Source: Papio anubis (lineage: Eukaryota; Chordata; Mammalia; Primates; Cercopithecidae). Taken from it: a stretch of 64,000 nt of DNA. Shown piece after piece: positions 45,341 to 56,015 of this stretch. The notes under the pieces were generated by a model, which saw only the letters and a program-made list of their open reading frames with translations, made no database searches and was not told the DNA's origin. The stretch lies in assembly GCF_008728515.1 (NCBI RefSeq), contig NC_044984.1, positions 119,841,349-119,905,348 of the forward strand. The letters are read 5' to 3'. A program made the translations under genes and the position numbers. Within the stretch, counting starts at the first letter, position 1. Every line of letters starts with the position of its first letter.

Positions 45341-46246
45341 CTAGGTCCCATATGTTTATAATATTATCATGAAATGTAACCATTGAAAAGATTTGTATCA
45401 TTATTGCCTAAGACCTTTGACTTGAAAGTAAATTATACGTGGAAAACCAAGTGCAAAAAAAAAAAAAAAATCACTGAAAACCTTCTTTAGCATAGCTATT
45501 TCCTAAATGCCAATTACGATAGATTAGTCTGTTTAGAGATGCTCCGTGAAACAACAGTGTAAAGGATAGGTGATCCAGTAAGTGTGAGAGCTGCTTCATA
45601 GTGCATTCTCTATTCATATTCCACTCTTGGAGATTTCCAAATGCACATTAGCTTATTAAACCCTGCCATTTTGTGGGGGCAGATGCCTGTCACCAAACCC
45701 CAGAGCATGCAGGATGCTCAGCCTGGTGTGTACCGACTCTGCTTGTCACCATGCCACAGCCAATCACAGTGCCTTTTTGGATTGTCCTGCCTTGTTAATT
45801 ACTGTTTAGGCAGCTTGTCCTAATCCCTTACCCTAGGAACAGGGCCAGACTCAACAGAAGACATCTCTTGTCCTTGATGAATTTACTATTGTTTTGCTTC
45901 TGCACATGGCTCTGGAGAGCTGAATGGAGCTTTCAAGTAGGGCCCGTTTTAACAGAGATTTCTGGGCTCTGGCTTAGACCCACCTATGTAGATGATGCCC
46001 TGTGATGAATGCCACGTTTCTGTTTTCAGAAACAGGCAGCAAAGTTATCATTATGACAACTTTACAGTGAAAAAGCACTGCAGCCTGGCTTCGGTCTGGC
46101 ATCTAAAATAAAATAATAACCAAAATAAGGACACTGGCTTTGAATTTATTCCACCATTTCTTCCTGGCCCAATTTTCCACTGTGAACCTATACATGGCAA
46201 CAGTTATGCAGAAAGATGGCAAAAGGAAGTGCCTGCCTACAGCCAG

Positions 46247-46247
<1 letters not shown>
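45341..46247. other. Unrecognised non-coding stretch
   Basis: Contains an A17 run near 45454 and no recognised gene or repeat. Confidence 0.35.

Positions 46248-46292
<45 letters not shown>
46248..46292 (+). repeat. GT microsatellite, about 22 uninterrupted units
   Basis: 45 bp of pure TG repeat, then TATATGTATCTGTGTATG. Long pure dinucleotide repeats are usually length-polymorphic. Confidence 0.95.
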
Positions 46293-46298
<6 letters not shown>

Positions 46299-47629
46299 AT
46301 CTGTGTATGTGACATTTCTGGCGATTCCCAGCATTTCTTTGCATGTGAAGGTGATGAGAATGAACACCTGCTCTGTAATGAAACCAAGTGCTAGCAGATA
46401 GCTTGGCCTCTTCAGTAATTTAAGGTCTTCATATAGGCATTTGCAAAGACAGAGCTGTGATAGCAAACATCTTGCTTATAACTCAAAAGAGAAAACATTT
46501 CTGTCATCCAGAAATCTGCTTATTTATCTCTTAGGAAAACATTTATAAATACAGTTTTAGGAGATAGAAACTATTCCATTCTGGATGATCCTGTTAGGTT
46601 TCTCCATTTGTTTACTTTGCATCTGAGGACTTTCCTAGTTTCTTGGCTGTTTTTCTCTTTAACAAGTGGATACGAGGCCTTGTTCGATGTTTATTTTCAA
46701 TCATGATAGAAACTGTGAACTATCTCTAGGTTAAGAAGTGAAATTTTAAGTGCTATGCACTGATACTTTTTTTGGTCCCTGAGAAGCTAATAAGAGAACT
46801 TTAAATGTAGAACTTACAATTCCTGCACTGAATTGGACTCATTAAAAACTTAAAATATACCTCACCGTCCAAGGCCCTCAAGCAATCTGAACAGAAGGTG
46901 CTCTATGTCTTAAAAGAAGAAATACGCAGTTTGAGTTTACTAGAGTGCAACAAACAACCATTGACGATTCAAGGGAGTTCTGGAGTGATTCCTAATTGCG
47001 GGGTAAGAGAGGGGAGTCTGGAGTGGAGGAGAGGCAACTGCACATTTCAGGAGAGAGAACAATGGGGTGGAGGAAATGAAAGTGGTGGAAGGAGTAAGAA
47101 TAAAGACCCGACTAGGGGGAGAGAGAGGAAAGGGAAGGAGAAGAATGCAGGAAACCGTAAAGTACTAGTGGTGAATGCTATCTTGGGAACCAAGGGGCTT
47201 AGTGTGAGGCAAGAACAAAGTGCTGATGAGGATAAAACCTGGTATTTAGGGACATTTGTGGGACTCACAGCCTGTGCTTAGTGACTAAAGTAAATCAGAT
47301 TTGAAATTCTGCCCAGTCCAGGAAGGCACAGAGGACTTTCCTAAAGAGCTTGAGAGAAATTTGCAAGGATATGTTGGTGACTGGAGGTTTAAATAAGAAG
47401 AAATACTAGTCAGAGAAAGGAAGTGTGTGTGATTTGTGTGATTTTGGTGGGGGCAGTGTCTTTATTCTTTCTTTACTATTTTCTGAGTTCCCTGAAAAGG
47501 TCGTTGGACCAGATCATTTCCATGCATTGTTGTCCAGGGATGGATTATCTTCAAGGGGTGGATTTTTTTTTTTTTTAAAGTAATCCAAAGGTATGTGTAG
47601 TCACTTGTGTGTTTCACTAATGATTTGAT
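46293..47629. other. Unrecognised non-coding stretch
   Basis: Purine-rich at 46990-47130. The 127-codon frame at 46898-47281 is low-complexity (Gly, Arg, Lys, Glu-rich) and reads as chance. No repeat named. Confidence 0.4.
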
Positions 47630-48100
47630 CACACCTCCAGCCCCCTTGTGGTTGGGTGGAGCCATGTGATGATTTCTGGCCAGGGATTGTAAGTGGAAGT
47701 TGTTGCATTTGTTGCTTTTATGCCGTAGCGTTTGTGGAACTTTCCAGATCTCTTCCTCAGGGTGATTCGTCCTGGAGTAAAGAGACATGGAGTAGACCAG
47801 GGACGGGTGCACTTTTTCTGTAAAGGGCCAGATAGTAAATATTTCTGGCTTTGGAAGCCATGCTCTGTTGCAACTACTCCGTTCCACTGTTACGGCACAG
47901 AAGCAGTAAATGAATGAGCGTGGCTGTGTTTAATAACACTTTAGTTACAAAAACAAGTGGCAGGCTGAATTTGGCCCATGGGCTGCAGTTTGTGACCCTT
48001 AGAATGGAGTACCCATCTAATTCCCGCTGGACATGTATCAGCATATCCATGAGAAATAAACTTTTATTTTTAAAGCCACTCAAATAATTGTGTTTGCTAT
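47630..48100 (+). mobile_element. Old LTR-like repeat split by a hAT element
   Basis: The left flank ('gtggagccatgtgatgatt', 'ggaagttgttgcattt') and right flank ('gagaaataaacttttattt' then 'aaagccactcaaata') look like the two parts of one LTR-type repeat interrupted at 47795-48003. Confidence 0.45.
47795..48003 (-). mobile_element. Non-autonomous hAT (MER1/Charlie-like) transposon
   Basis: The left end 'ccagggacgggtgcac' and the reverse complement of the right end ('taagggtcacaaactg') are related terminal repeats. The interior carries 'ttctgtaaagggccagat' and 'ttggcccatgggctgc'. ATGGAGTA lies just outside both ends (47787-47794 and 48004-48011), the 8-bp duplication length of hAT elements, within a few bases of the termini. 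No transposase is encoded. Confidence 0.65.
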
Positions 48101-48499
48101 GCAGCACCCCCTAGCCTATTTGACTGACACAGGGCGAAAAGGAGCCAACTGTGCTTCTGGTTTTAAAAACGAAGCAGCTTTCCTGGGAAGATGGCCAGGA
48201 TGAATCCCCAGACCATTACAGTTAAACCTGCATTTATTGATCACCAGCTGTGTGCTCCTAACTGTGCATTTTCCCAAAGCTTCCAAAACAGTTCCCAGGG
48301 AACAGTCTAAAAACGCCTCCTTGCATGAAGGATTCAAGAGGCTGCAGGTTCACTCAGTGTCGGGGCCCTGCCTCTGGGAGCCGGGGTCTAGGGGGGTCAT
48401 CCTGCCTCCGCCCTCTGTGGGGCTTTGCCTGCTGAGGAGCCTTCAGCCCTAAAGGGAAGAGGGAGGTGCAGGGTTTTAGTTGTTTTAATCTGCCTTGTT
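48101..48499. other. Unrecognised non-coding stretch
   Basis: GC rises toward 48360-48480. No repeat or exon secured. Confidence 0.3.
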
Positions 48500-48700
48500 A
48501 CTCTCTTACAGGTTACTTCTGAGTCCTGGGCTGCTCCTGCCTGGCCGCCCACCAGGCTGCATTGGGTTCTGCTTATCCCAGGCCTCCTCCCCACAGTCTC
48601 TCTGTGTTCCCTGGAGGCAAAGACTGTGTCTTGTTCGTCTCTGTGTCCTCAGAGGCTGGCACATGGCAGGGGCTTCAGAAAGACCTATGGACCCCCAAAC
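48500..48700 (+). repeat. L2 3' region, sense
   Basis: 'ggaggcaaagactgtgtct', 'tgttcgtctctgtgtcctc' and 'gaggctggcacatggcagg' are L2 3' landmarks. The frames 48425-48882 arise from this repeat. Confidence 0.6.
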
Positions 48701-49633
48701 TTATATCTGAACTTTGTGAATTTTATTTGTTTTCTGTAGCAAAATGTATGTTTTCTATTTTTTATGAAAAATCTCCATTCTCTTTTGGCTGGGAACCTCC
48801 CTCTCTGGAGCTCTCCTATCCCATTTCCTTTGTGATCTTCTCTTTCCCAGCCCTGGAGACACACATGCTGCCCAAATCCTGAGGCTCTCCCCTCCCCACT
48901 TCAGGCAGGTCTGTCTGGAGACGGTCCTTCCTGGGCTCTGCTGCCTGCAGCCTGCCCACCTGCCCTTCGAAAGCTCAGGCTCCTTCTGTGACTCAGGGGG
49001 GCTGTCTATTCACTCGCTCTGATGATAACGCTGCATGAGCAGCAAGTGGCGGGAAGCTGATGGATGGGGAGTGGCCCAGGAAGTGTGTCTCAGCTCGTTC
49101 CTTCTCTCCATCTCCTTCTCGGGCATTCCTAGTTTCTCCCCTAAGACTGTCTTTTTTTCTTCCGATTTTGCTTGGTTTGAAGATTTTCTTTCCAACTCAT
49201 GTTTGCCAATTTCATTACACCATTTTAGCTCCTAATTGGGGTGGAGGGTGAACTGGTCTCCTGTGCTCAGAGTTGGAATTGGGATCTGCATTCTGGGGTC
49301 CCTTGATCTCTTTATTAATCACAGCCAACTCTTAGAGCTCATCTGGGCATGATTAACATCAGCTAGAATGTGAGCGTTGAGTTTGGATGAGACCCTTGCA
49401 GGGGCTTCTAGGGAAACAGAAAAAATAAAATGCAATTTCTGTTCTCCGTGTGTTTACAACTCTGAGGGGAGAGACCACTGTACACATCCCACTGGGAGGC
49501 TGGGGCAGGGGATAGTTGATTTGGCTGGTGACAGGATCCTACAGGTGACGGTGAAGCTGCCTGGGGCTCTACAAGGGAAGGGCTGGAAGGAGAGCATCCT
49601 GGGGCAGAGGAGGCCATGGTGTGCGTGTCTAGC
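48701..49633. other. Unrecognised non-coding stretch
   Basis: Polypyrimidine-rich in places (49100-49160). No repeat or gene named. Confidence 0.35.
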
Positions 49634-49755
49634 TGAGCATGACGCATAGGCCTGTGGATGTGCCCATTCAGGTGAGCATGATGCAAAGACCCACAGGTGT
49701 ACACATCCAGGTGAAAATGATGCAAAGGCCCACAGGTGTACACGTCCAGGTGAGT
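49634..49755 (+). repeat. 39-bp minisatellite, three full units plus a partial
   Basis: Units start at 49634, 49673, 49712 and (partial) 49751 with a constant 39-bp period, and begin TGAGCATGA, TGAGCATGA, TGAAAATGA and TGAGTGTAA. Units 2 and 3 are almost identical; unit 1 is more diverged. The period equals 13 codons, so it extends open frames on both strands. The minus-strand frame at 50118-49408 opens with GTG and shows no domain, so I do not call it a gene. Confidence 0.9.
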
Positions 49756-51224
49756 GTAATGGGAGCAGCAGGAGCTGGGTCTGGACAGGCAGCGGGGGAT
49801 GAGGTGACCCAAGTGTCTTCCTAATGGAAAGCAAAGCCTGCTGTGGTCACCGTGTGGGTGGGGATTAAACAGAGCTGCATCAGGATGGGGTACACATCTC
49901 AGGTGATCCCTGGAGAGGTTTGAAGAAGGAGACAGAAGGTGGTCATGAGGCAAGGTGAGGAAGGTGTGACGAGTGGGAGGAGAAGGCAGATTCCAGAGAC
50001 AGGTCTGGCTAGAACCAGCAGGACTCAGGGACAGAATCTGTGTGGGGGATGGAGCTGAGTGGGAGGCAGTGGTGTCCCTGAGGCCAAAAACAAGGGCCTT
50101 GGGATAGAGCCGGGACACAAGTCCTAGTCACGTGTATTTATGACGAAGTGCAGCTCAGGAGCTTGTGTCCATGGCGGAGTAACTGGCCAGCCTGGCCCCC
50201 ACCTCTGCCGTAAACAACTTGGAGCTTGAATAGAAACCAGGAAACAGCAGTTTTCAGACACTAAGCAGGCAGCACAGGTCTGTGATTCTAGAGAGAAGGA
50301 AACAAACCAGGCTGGGACCCCAGGCGGCCAGCAGGGGTCATTTGGTTTGAGTGGGGCCTTGCAGGTTCTGGGGAGCTGAGAGCTGCACAATTCTCAGAGC
50401 TCCCTCAGGGCTGGGGGAAGACCACGTTCAGAGCAGCCGGGTGGAGATCAGGTTACACATGGAGTCGGCTCAGGACCCCTGGAAATGAGACTGAGGTCCA
50501 TGGGACCAGAGTCCCTGTCCCCTGCCTCCGAGAATGGCCAGGGCTGGGAAGCCAATGGAGATGGTCCCACCTACGCTGCTGTCACATCAGGTGGCATTGT
50601 CAGGGTGACTCATGTGGACACTTAGCATCTGAGGACAAATGAGAGTAGATGTTGGGGTCCTGTACACAAAAGGCACCACAACAGGAGAATGAGTCCTGTC
50701 ATCACTTGACCTGGCTGTCTTTATTTTAGTTCCATGCTATGACACTCCTGACAGCACACATGTGGCAGTGTGGAATCATGAATGTTATCTTCCCTGTCCA
50801 AGTCCATCAGGGAAAGACATAATAGGTGTGTGGTCGTGGAGCTCAGGTTCCCTGTGGTCCCCCCATGTGCAATTAGCATCTTCTGGTGATGTCACCATTT
50901 GTCCACAGCACAACCCCTTCCAGAACACCCCTGCCCATCTTATGCCGGAGTGGAGCCAATGAAGCCTCTGAGGCTCCCTGCTAATTGCTGGTTTTCATGT
51001 GTCCATGCCTATGTGGTTTGAACACGAGGAGGGGTTGAAACTGGGGCAGCTGGGCAGGCTGCCTCACCTTTCAAATAGTGGGACCCTCTTCACATGTGGG
51101 GAACCGCCAGCATATCCTTGGCTCAAGTGACTCTGGAGGTCCCAGGAGTATGAACACTGCTGCCTCCCACTGTTATCCTGTCTGCTTGTCTGGGGTCTTG
51201 CTGATGAGGGCACATTTTCCAAAA
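49756..51224. other. Unrecognised non-coding stretch
   Basis: Purine-rich 49890-50080. No repeat family or exon is recognised in this unique DNA. Confidence 0.4.
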
Positions 51225-52060
51225 CTCCTGACCGAACTGGAGATCATCATGCTAAATGAAATAAGCCAGACACAGAAAGACAACCATTGCTTGTTCTCAC
51301 TTATTTGTGGGATGTAAAAACCAAAACAGTTGAACTCATGGACAGAGAGAGTAAAAGGATGGTTACCAAAAGCTGGAAGGGTAGTAGTGGAGGGTGGTGG
51401 GGATGTCTAATGGGTACAAAAAATATAGTTAGAAAGAATGAATAAGACCTACTATTTGATAGCACAACAGGGTGACTATAGTCAATAATAATTTAATTGT
51501 ACATTTAAAAATAACTAGAAGAGTATAACTGGATTGTTTGTAACACAAAGGATAAATGCTTGAGAGGATGGATACCCCATGGTGTGGTTTGACTGTGTTC
51601 CCACCCAAATCTCATCCTGAACTGTAGCTCCCATAATTCCCATGTGTTATGGGAGGGACCTGGTCGGAGATAATTGACTCATGGGAGCAGTTTCCCCCAT
51701 ACTGTTTTCATGATAGTGAATAAGTCTCATGAGATCTGATGATTTTATAAGGGGTTTTCCCTTTCACTTGGCTCTCATTTCCCTCTCTTGCCTGCCACCA
51801 TGTAAGACATGCCTTTCACCTTCCACCATGATTGTGAGGCCTCCCAAGCCATGTGGGAGTGTCAGCCCATGAAACCTCTTTTTCTTTATACATTACAAAG
51901 TCCTGGGTATGCCTTTATCAGCAGTGTGAGAACAGACTCATATAACCCATTTTACCTGATGTGATTATTATGCATTGCATGCCTGTGTCAAAACATCTCC
52001 TGTGCTCCACAAATACATACACCTACTATGTACTCACAAAAATTAAAATTAAAATAAAAA
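51225..52060 (+). mobile_element. L1 3' end (L1PB/L1MA-like), sense, split by solo LTR
   Basis: Left part 'gctaaatgaaataagccag' to 'gaggatggatacccc' and right part 'cctgatgtgattattatg' to the A-rich tail are contiguous L1 3' sequence, joined across the LTR at 51580-51944. Confidence 0.8.
51580..51944 (+). mobile_element. THE1/MST solo LTR, sense, nested in L1
   Basis: 365 bp, starting 'tggtgtggtttgactgtg' and ending 'gaacagactcatata'. It is flanked by CCCCA (51575-51579) and ACCCA (51945-51949), one mismatch. There is no internal sequence, so it arose by LTR-LTR recombination. Confidence 0.9.
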
Positions 52061-52070
52061 AATAAAGCTG

Positions 52071-52375
52071 GCAGGGCACGGTGGCTCATGCCTGTAATCC
52101 CAGGACTTTGGGAGGCCGAGGTGGGTGGATCACCTGAGATCAGGAGTTTGAGACCAGCCTGACCAACATGGTGAAACCCTGTCTCTACTGAAAAATACAA
52201 AAATTAGCTGGGCATGGTGGTGGGCGCCTCTAATCCCAGCTGCTCAGGAGGCTGAGGCAGGAGAATTGCTTGAACCCAGGAGGTAGAGGTTGCAGTGAGC
52301 CAAGATCGCGCCATTGCACTCCAGCCTGGGTGACAGAGCAAGACTCCGTCTCAAAAAAAAAAATAAATAAATAAA
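52071..52375 (+). mobile_element. AluS, sense, beside L1 A tail
   Basis: Full-length Alu inserted at the A-rich tail of the L1. It ends in an A tract with (AAAT)n units. 'ataaagct'-like and 'ataaaagct' flanks suggest the duplication. Confidence 0.9.
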
Positions 52376-53063
52376 AGCTACCAAGAATATATCTTAATTT
52401 TCCTTCTTAAGCTAAATACATCATCTCTCCTTCAGCCCAGTGCATTTCACTCTTCAACAGTACTGCTCAACTGTTTGAGTATCCACTGCCTTTTCATTGT
52501 TCTCAGTCAGTCAAAGGATGAAATAAAACAGTTGATTCCAGACCACTGGGGCCAGTGTCATCAGTGTGTGTGTGTGTGTGTCATTGACTGGAAGGGCAAC
52601 CACTTGTTTTGAGGACTAACTATTGGCTGCTCACCTACAGGGAAGATCCTGGAAAATTCTCACAAAATCAAATCTTGGCCTTTCCTTAAAATCTTTTACT
52701 TCTGCTCTTTTGAAGACAATGAAACATATTGTTTGTTGTCATCATGAAAGTTTTCAAAAAGATCTTTACAGTTTTGCTACTCTCAGAAAATTATTTTTGT
52801 CTTCATATTTTCCCACATCTCCTGTATTCATTAATGAAACAAAGGAAAGGTGCGTGGCTCTCCCCAGTGGGATAATGAGTTTTGAGAATGTTTATTGCAA
52901 AGAGCTTTCTGATGCATTTGAATAATAAAGATATTCAGGAAGGTGATCTCAGTGAGAAATAATATCAAAGTTAGATGGAATATTCAGCAGGGGAGGCACT
53001 GGCAGTACCCAGGAGAGCCAGAGCTGGGAGGCTTATGGACCTTTTTTAGGCGGGGCTGTGAGT
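52376..53063. other. Unrecognised stretch with GT repeat
   Basis: Includes a TG run at 52564-52581. The 100-codon frame at 52623-52925 has no recognised domain. No other element named. Confidence 0.35.
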
Positions 53064-53083
53064 CCTCCCTGAATTCAGGGAGG
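53064..53083. repeat. 20-bp perfect palindrome
   Basis: CCTCCCTGAATTCAGGGAGG equals its own reverse complement, centred on GAATTC. Confidence 0.9.
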
Positions 53084-53110
53084 TGCATTTGGAGCCTGTG
53101 AGTCTGATGG

Positions 53111-53304
53111 GAGGAGGAGATTCTCAGAGTCAGGGTCAGACCCACACATGCTCACTGTGGCCAGGCTGATCACAGGTACTGAGACTGGAGGGCTAGTGCT
53201 GGCCTGGGAGGAGGAGTTCTTCTCAATCAGGGTCAGACCCACACATGCTCACTGTGGCCAGGCTGATCACAGGTAATGAGACTGGAGGGCTGGTGCTGGC
53301 CTGG
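53111..53304 (+). repeat. 97-bp tandem duplication
   Basis: Copy 1 at 53111-53207 and copy 2 at 53208-53304 align without gaps at a 97-bp offset, with 8 differences (about 92 percent identity). Six of those lie in the first 20 bases. The join is head to tail. No transposon ends are seen. Confidence 0.92.
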
Positions 53305-53789
53305 GGAGCCCCTGCCCCTCTAACTGGGAGATGCCCTCAGCTTCAGCTGACGGTTGCCGCAGAGGGATGTGGGGCCAGGACCACACCAACTTCTGTTGAT
53401 TGTTTCAAGAGAAGTCAGACATCTGGATTTAAGGCATAATCTCTCAATTTTTAAATGTTGACACTTTAGAAACACCATGCAGGGCAACAGAAAACACATC
53501 TTCATTCCAGTTTGCAAACTTCATCCTAGAACTGGTTGTAAGCGGCCCTTTCTCATCATCTGCCAAAGGCACTTTGGACTCTATTGTGTTCTTCTCTCAT
53601 GAACCTTGAATATCCCATCCCAGTCCTTACGTCCAGGGCGTTTCTTCCCGGCGCTGCCAGGCCACCCTTGCCTTCTTCCTTTGCATCCCGCTGGTCTCCT
53701 CACCTTGAGTCAGGAGAGCTGCTCCCTGCCTCATTCACACGCCTGGTTCTCGACCTGGCTGTACTGTTCAGTCTTCATAGAAAGCAAAC
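53305..53789. other. Unrecognised non-coding stretch
   Basis: No secure element; leads into an old repeat. Confidence 0.3.
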
Positions 53790-53960
53790 TTTTTATTTCC
53801 CAATGATTTCAGGAGAGTCTCAGCTTGGATCTCATTGGCCCAGGCTGAGTCATGTGCTCATCTCTGAACCAGTCACTGTGAGTCATGGAATGGAATATGC
53901 TGATTGGCTGGGCTGGCTCACATGACGGCTCCAGGAATTGCAGATGGCAGTCAGCTCCAT
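53790..53960 (+). repeat. Old interspersed repeat, same unassigned family as 2740
   Basis: 'ctcattggcccaggctgag', 'catctctgaaccagtcact' and 'tgctgattggctgggctgg' match the right-hand half of the family seen at 3530-3735, here better preserved. Confidence 0.5.
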
Positions 53961-54239
53961 CTGAAGCACATGGACTAAAAGTGTGAAATGGTGTTTTTGC
54001 CAAAGGAAATTTGGTGTACTGTTAATCAGAATAAAGGGAATAGATCTCCGGTTGACTAAAATCATATATGTCCCCTACACTTGGATTTCAAACCGATTGA
54101 CCATTTAGCCTTTAGAATGTATAAACCAGGACTCTTAACCAATTTGATTCCTAAGTAGATATTATATTATCTCTTTATTCAAATGAATAATTTTGTTTGT
54201 ATTCGTAGAGGACCAGCTATGTTTACTAGGCCTGGTTGT
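53961..54239. other. Unrecognised stretch
   Basis: Nothing recognised. Confidence 0.3.
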
Positions 54240-54545
54240 GCTGAACAGAAAGAACAAGACTGTTTCTGTCTTCCTGGAGGGATGAGTCTGGCCCTGAAGC
54301 TAGAACATAAATAAGTACCCAAATAATTAATTATAATTATGAGAAATGCCGTGAAAAAGAGAAATATTAGGAGGTTAGAGTGTGTAAAACACAGATATCT
54401 GCTATAGACTGGCAACTCAAAGGTTGCTTTTCTGAATAGGTGACATCAAATTGAGCCCTGCATGATAAATAGGTGTCACCCAAGTGAGGCATGGGTGAAC
54501 TGAGGTGTGGCTGGACTATGGGCTGGTTGAAGTCGGAGTGGATGT
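54240..54545 (+). repeat. Old repeat, unassigned family R1 (copy 3)
   Basis: 'cataaataagtacccaaat', 'attatgagaaatgccgtga' and 'ttctgaataggtgacatc' follow the order seen in the copies at 15880 and 20260. Confidence 0.45.
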
Positions 54546-54729
54546 TGACATACCTATCAGCCTGCATTCAGTTTCCATAAAGGCTTCTTAATAAAAACAT
54601 TTCTATGATCTTCTTGAGGATGATTACTACCAATAAAATGTGGTTCTTTTCTCTGGAAGAAAGCTTGACTAATCCACAGTCAGCAACCTGTGAACTTTTG
54701 GTCGTGCTCTATACAATTATGTTGGCGTA

Positions 54730-54753
54730 TTTGTTTGTTTGTTTGTTTGTTTG
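54730..54753 (+). repeat. TTTG microsatellite, six units
   Basis: Six uninterrupted TTTG units. Confidence 0.85.
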
Positions 54754-55637
54754 AGCCATGCACAAAGCCTCATGACCAGACCCAAGGGTCCCCGTTAATT
54801 TACTGAGTAGCTAAGCTTAGGATAGAGTTTAGGACCCAAGAGTGGAGGTTTCCTCTAGAAAGCTAACTGGTCTCTATGATGTTAAGCTTTAAATCTTGGC
54901 ATCGTGTTCCAAATGTTCCAACTGCATGAAAGTTTGCAGGGTAATAATTTATCTCTCAAATATTAAGTAAACTAAAAGCAATTGCAGTACTTCTCTTGAG
55001 CTGAATGAAGCCTCCACTTGATACTCCTGATCCTTTCCTGACCCAGACTACTTTACTCAAATTCTACTTGTGAAGCAAATGGGTTTTCATTAGTGGCAGG
55101 ATGTTTTAAAAGTGCAATATTCATAGTCCTCTGTTAGCCGACCATCCCTTGAGACTGAGTAGGAACTCACATTGTGGTCTGAATTGCTACATCCTTTTAT
55201 TGTCACAATAGGAATGGATGGCCACGGGGTGTGCTCTCAGTGTGATGTGCATTTCAGAGCAGAATTTCTTCTCCCTAAGCTCTCTGTTAGTTGTTTATAG
55301 CTTTGCCCCTCTTTGTGCTGATAACTATTCACATTTTTCATTTATAAAATCAATTTATTTCTATTGTATTTTCTCTATTTATGATTGTGATTGCCCGGAC
55401 TGGTTATCTTTGGGACTCCATGACTGTACATTTGGAGAGAGATTAACAGAAGGAATATTTTGTCACTCACTGCAGAGTCCTTGGAATCTCAGCTCTCTCA
55501 GGTTTGATAGGAAGCTCTGGGTCATGACCTACCTCCAGCTTCTCATTGCTGGGAGGAATAGAATTAGAGGGATGGTTAATGAAGGGCAAGTTATTCTTTT
55601 TCTCCTTGTTCCAGGAAAGGCTCTGTTAATATTCATC
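54754..55637. other. Unrecognised non-coding stretch
   Basis: The 153-codon frame at 55218-55679 runs into the following LTR and has no domain signature. No repeat recognised. Confidence 0.35.
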
Positions 55638-56015
55638 TATATTAGTCCATTTTCACAGTGCTATAAAGATACTACTTGAGACTTGGTAATTTATAAACAA
55701 AAGAGGTTTAATTGACTCACAGTTCTGCATGGCTGGGGAGGCCTCAGGAAACTTACAATCAGGTGATTGTAAGGCGGAAGGTGAAGGAGAAGCAGGCACT
55801 TTCTTCACAAGGTGGCAGGAGAGAGAGAGCAAAAGCAAGGAAGTGCTACACTTTAAAACCATCAGCTCTCACGAGAACTCCCTCACTATCATGAGAACAG
55901 CATGGGAGAAACCACCCCCATGATTCAGTCACCCCCCACCAGGTCCCTCCCTTGACCCATGGGAATTACAATTTGAGGTGAGATTTGGGTGGGGACACAG
56001 AGTCAAATCGTATCA
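55638..56015 (-). mobile_element. MST-type MaLR solo LTR, antisense
   Basis: 378 bp, from 'tatattagtccattttcac' to 'caaatcgtatca' on the plus strand. It is flanked by TCATC (55633-55637) and CCATC (56016-56020), one mismatch. Confidence 0.88.

Noticed and set aside
45454..45470. A17 run as a processed-pseudogene tail
   Set aside because: The sequence upstream does not read as a spliced transcript and no target-site duplication was found.
46103..46466. Cys/Val or His/Thr repeat proteins
   Set aside because: Direct translation of the GT microsatellite.
46898..47281. 127-codon charged open frame
   Set aside because: Purine-rich low-complexity DNA; no domain or splice context.
49408..50118. 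236-codon minus-strand frame as a gene
   Set aside because: Starts with GTG, is low in complexity and is lengthened by a 39-bp repeat that keeps frame.
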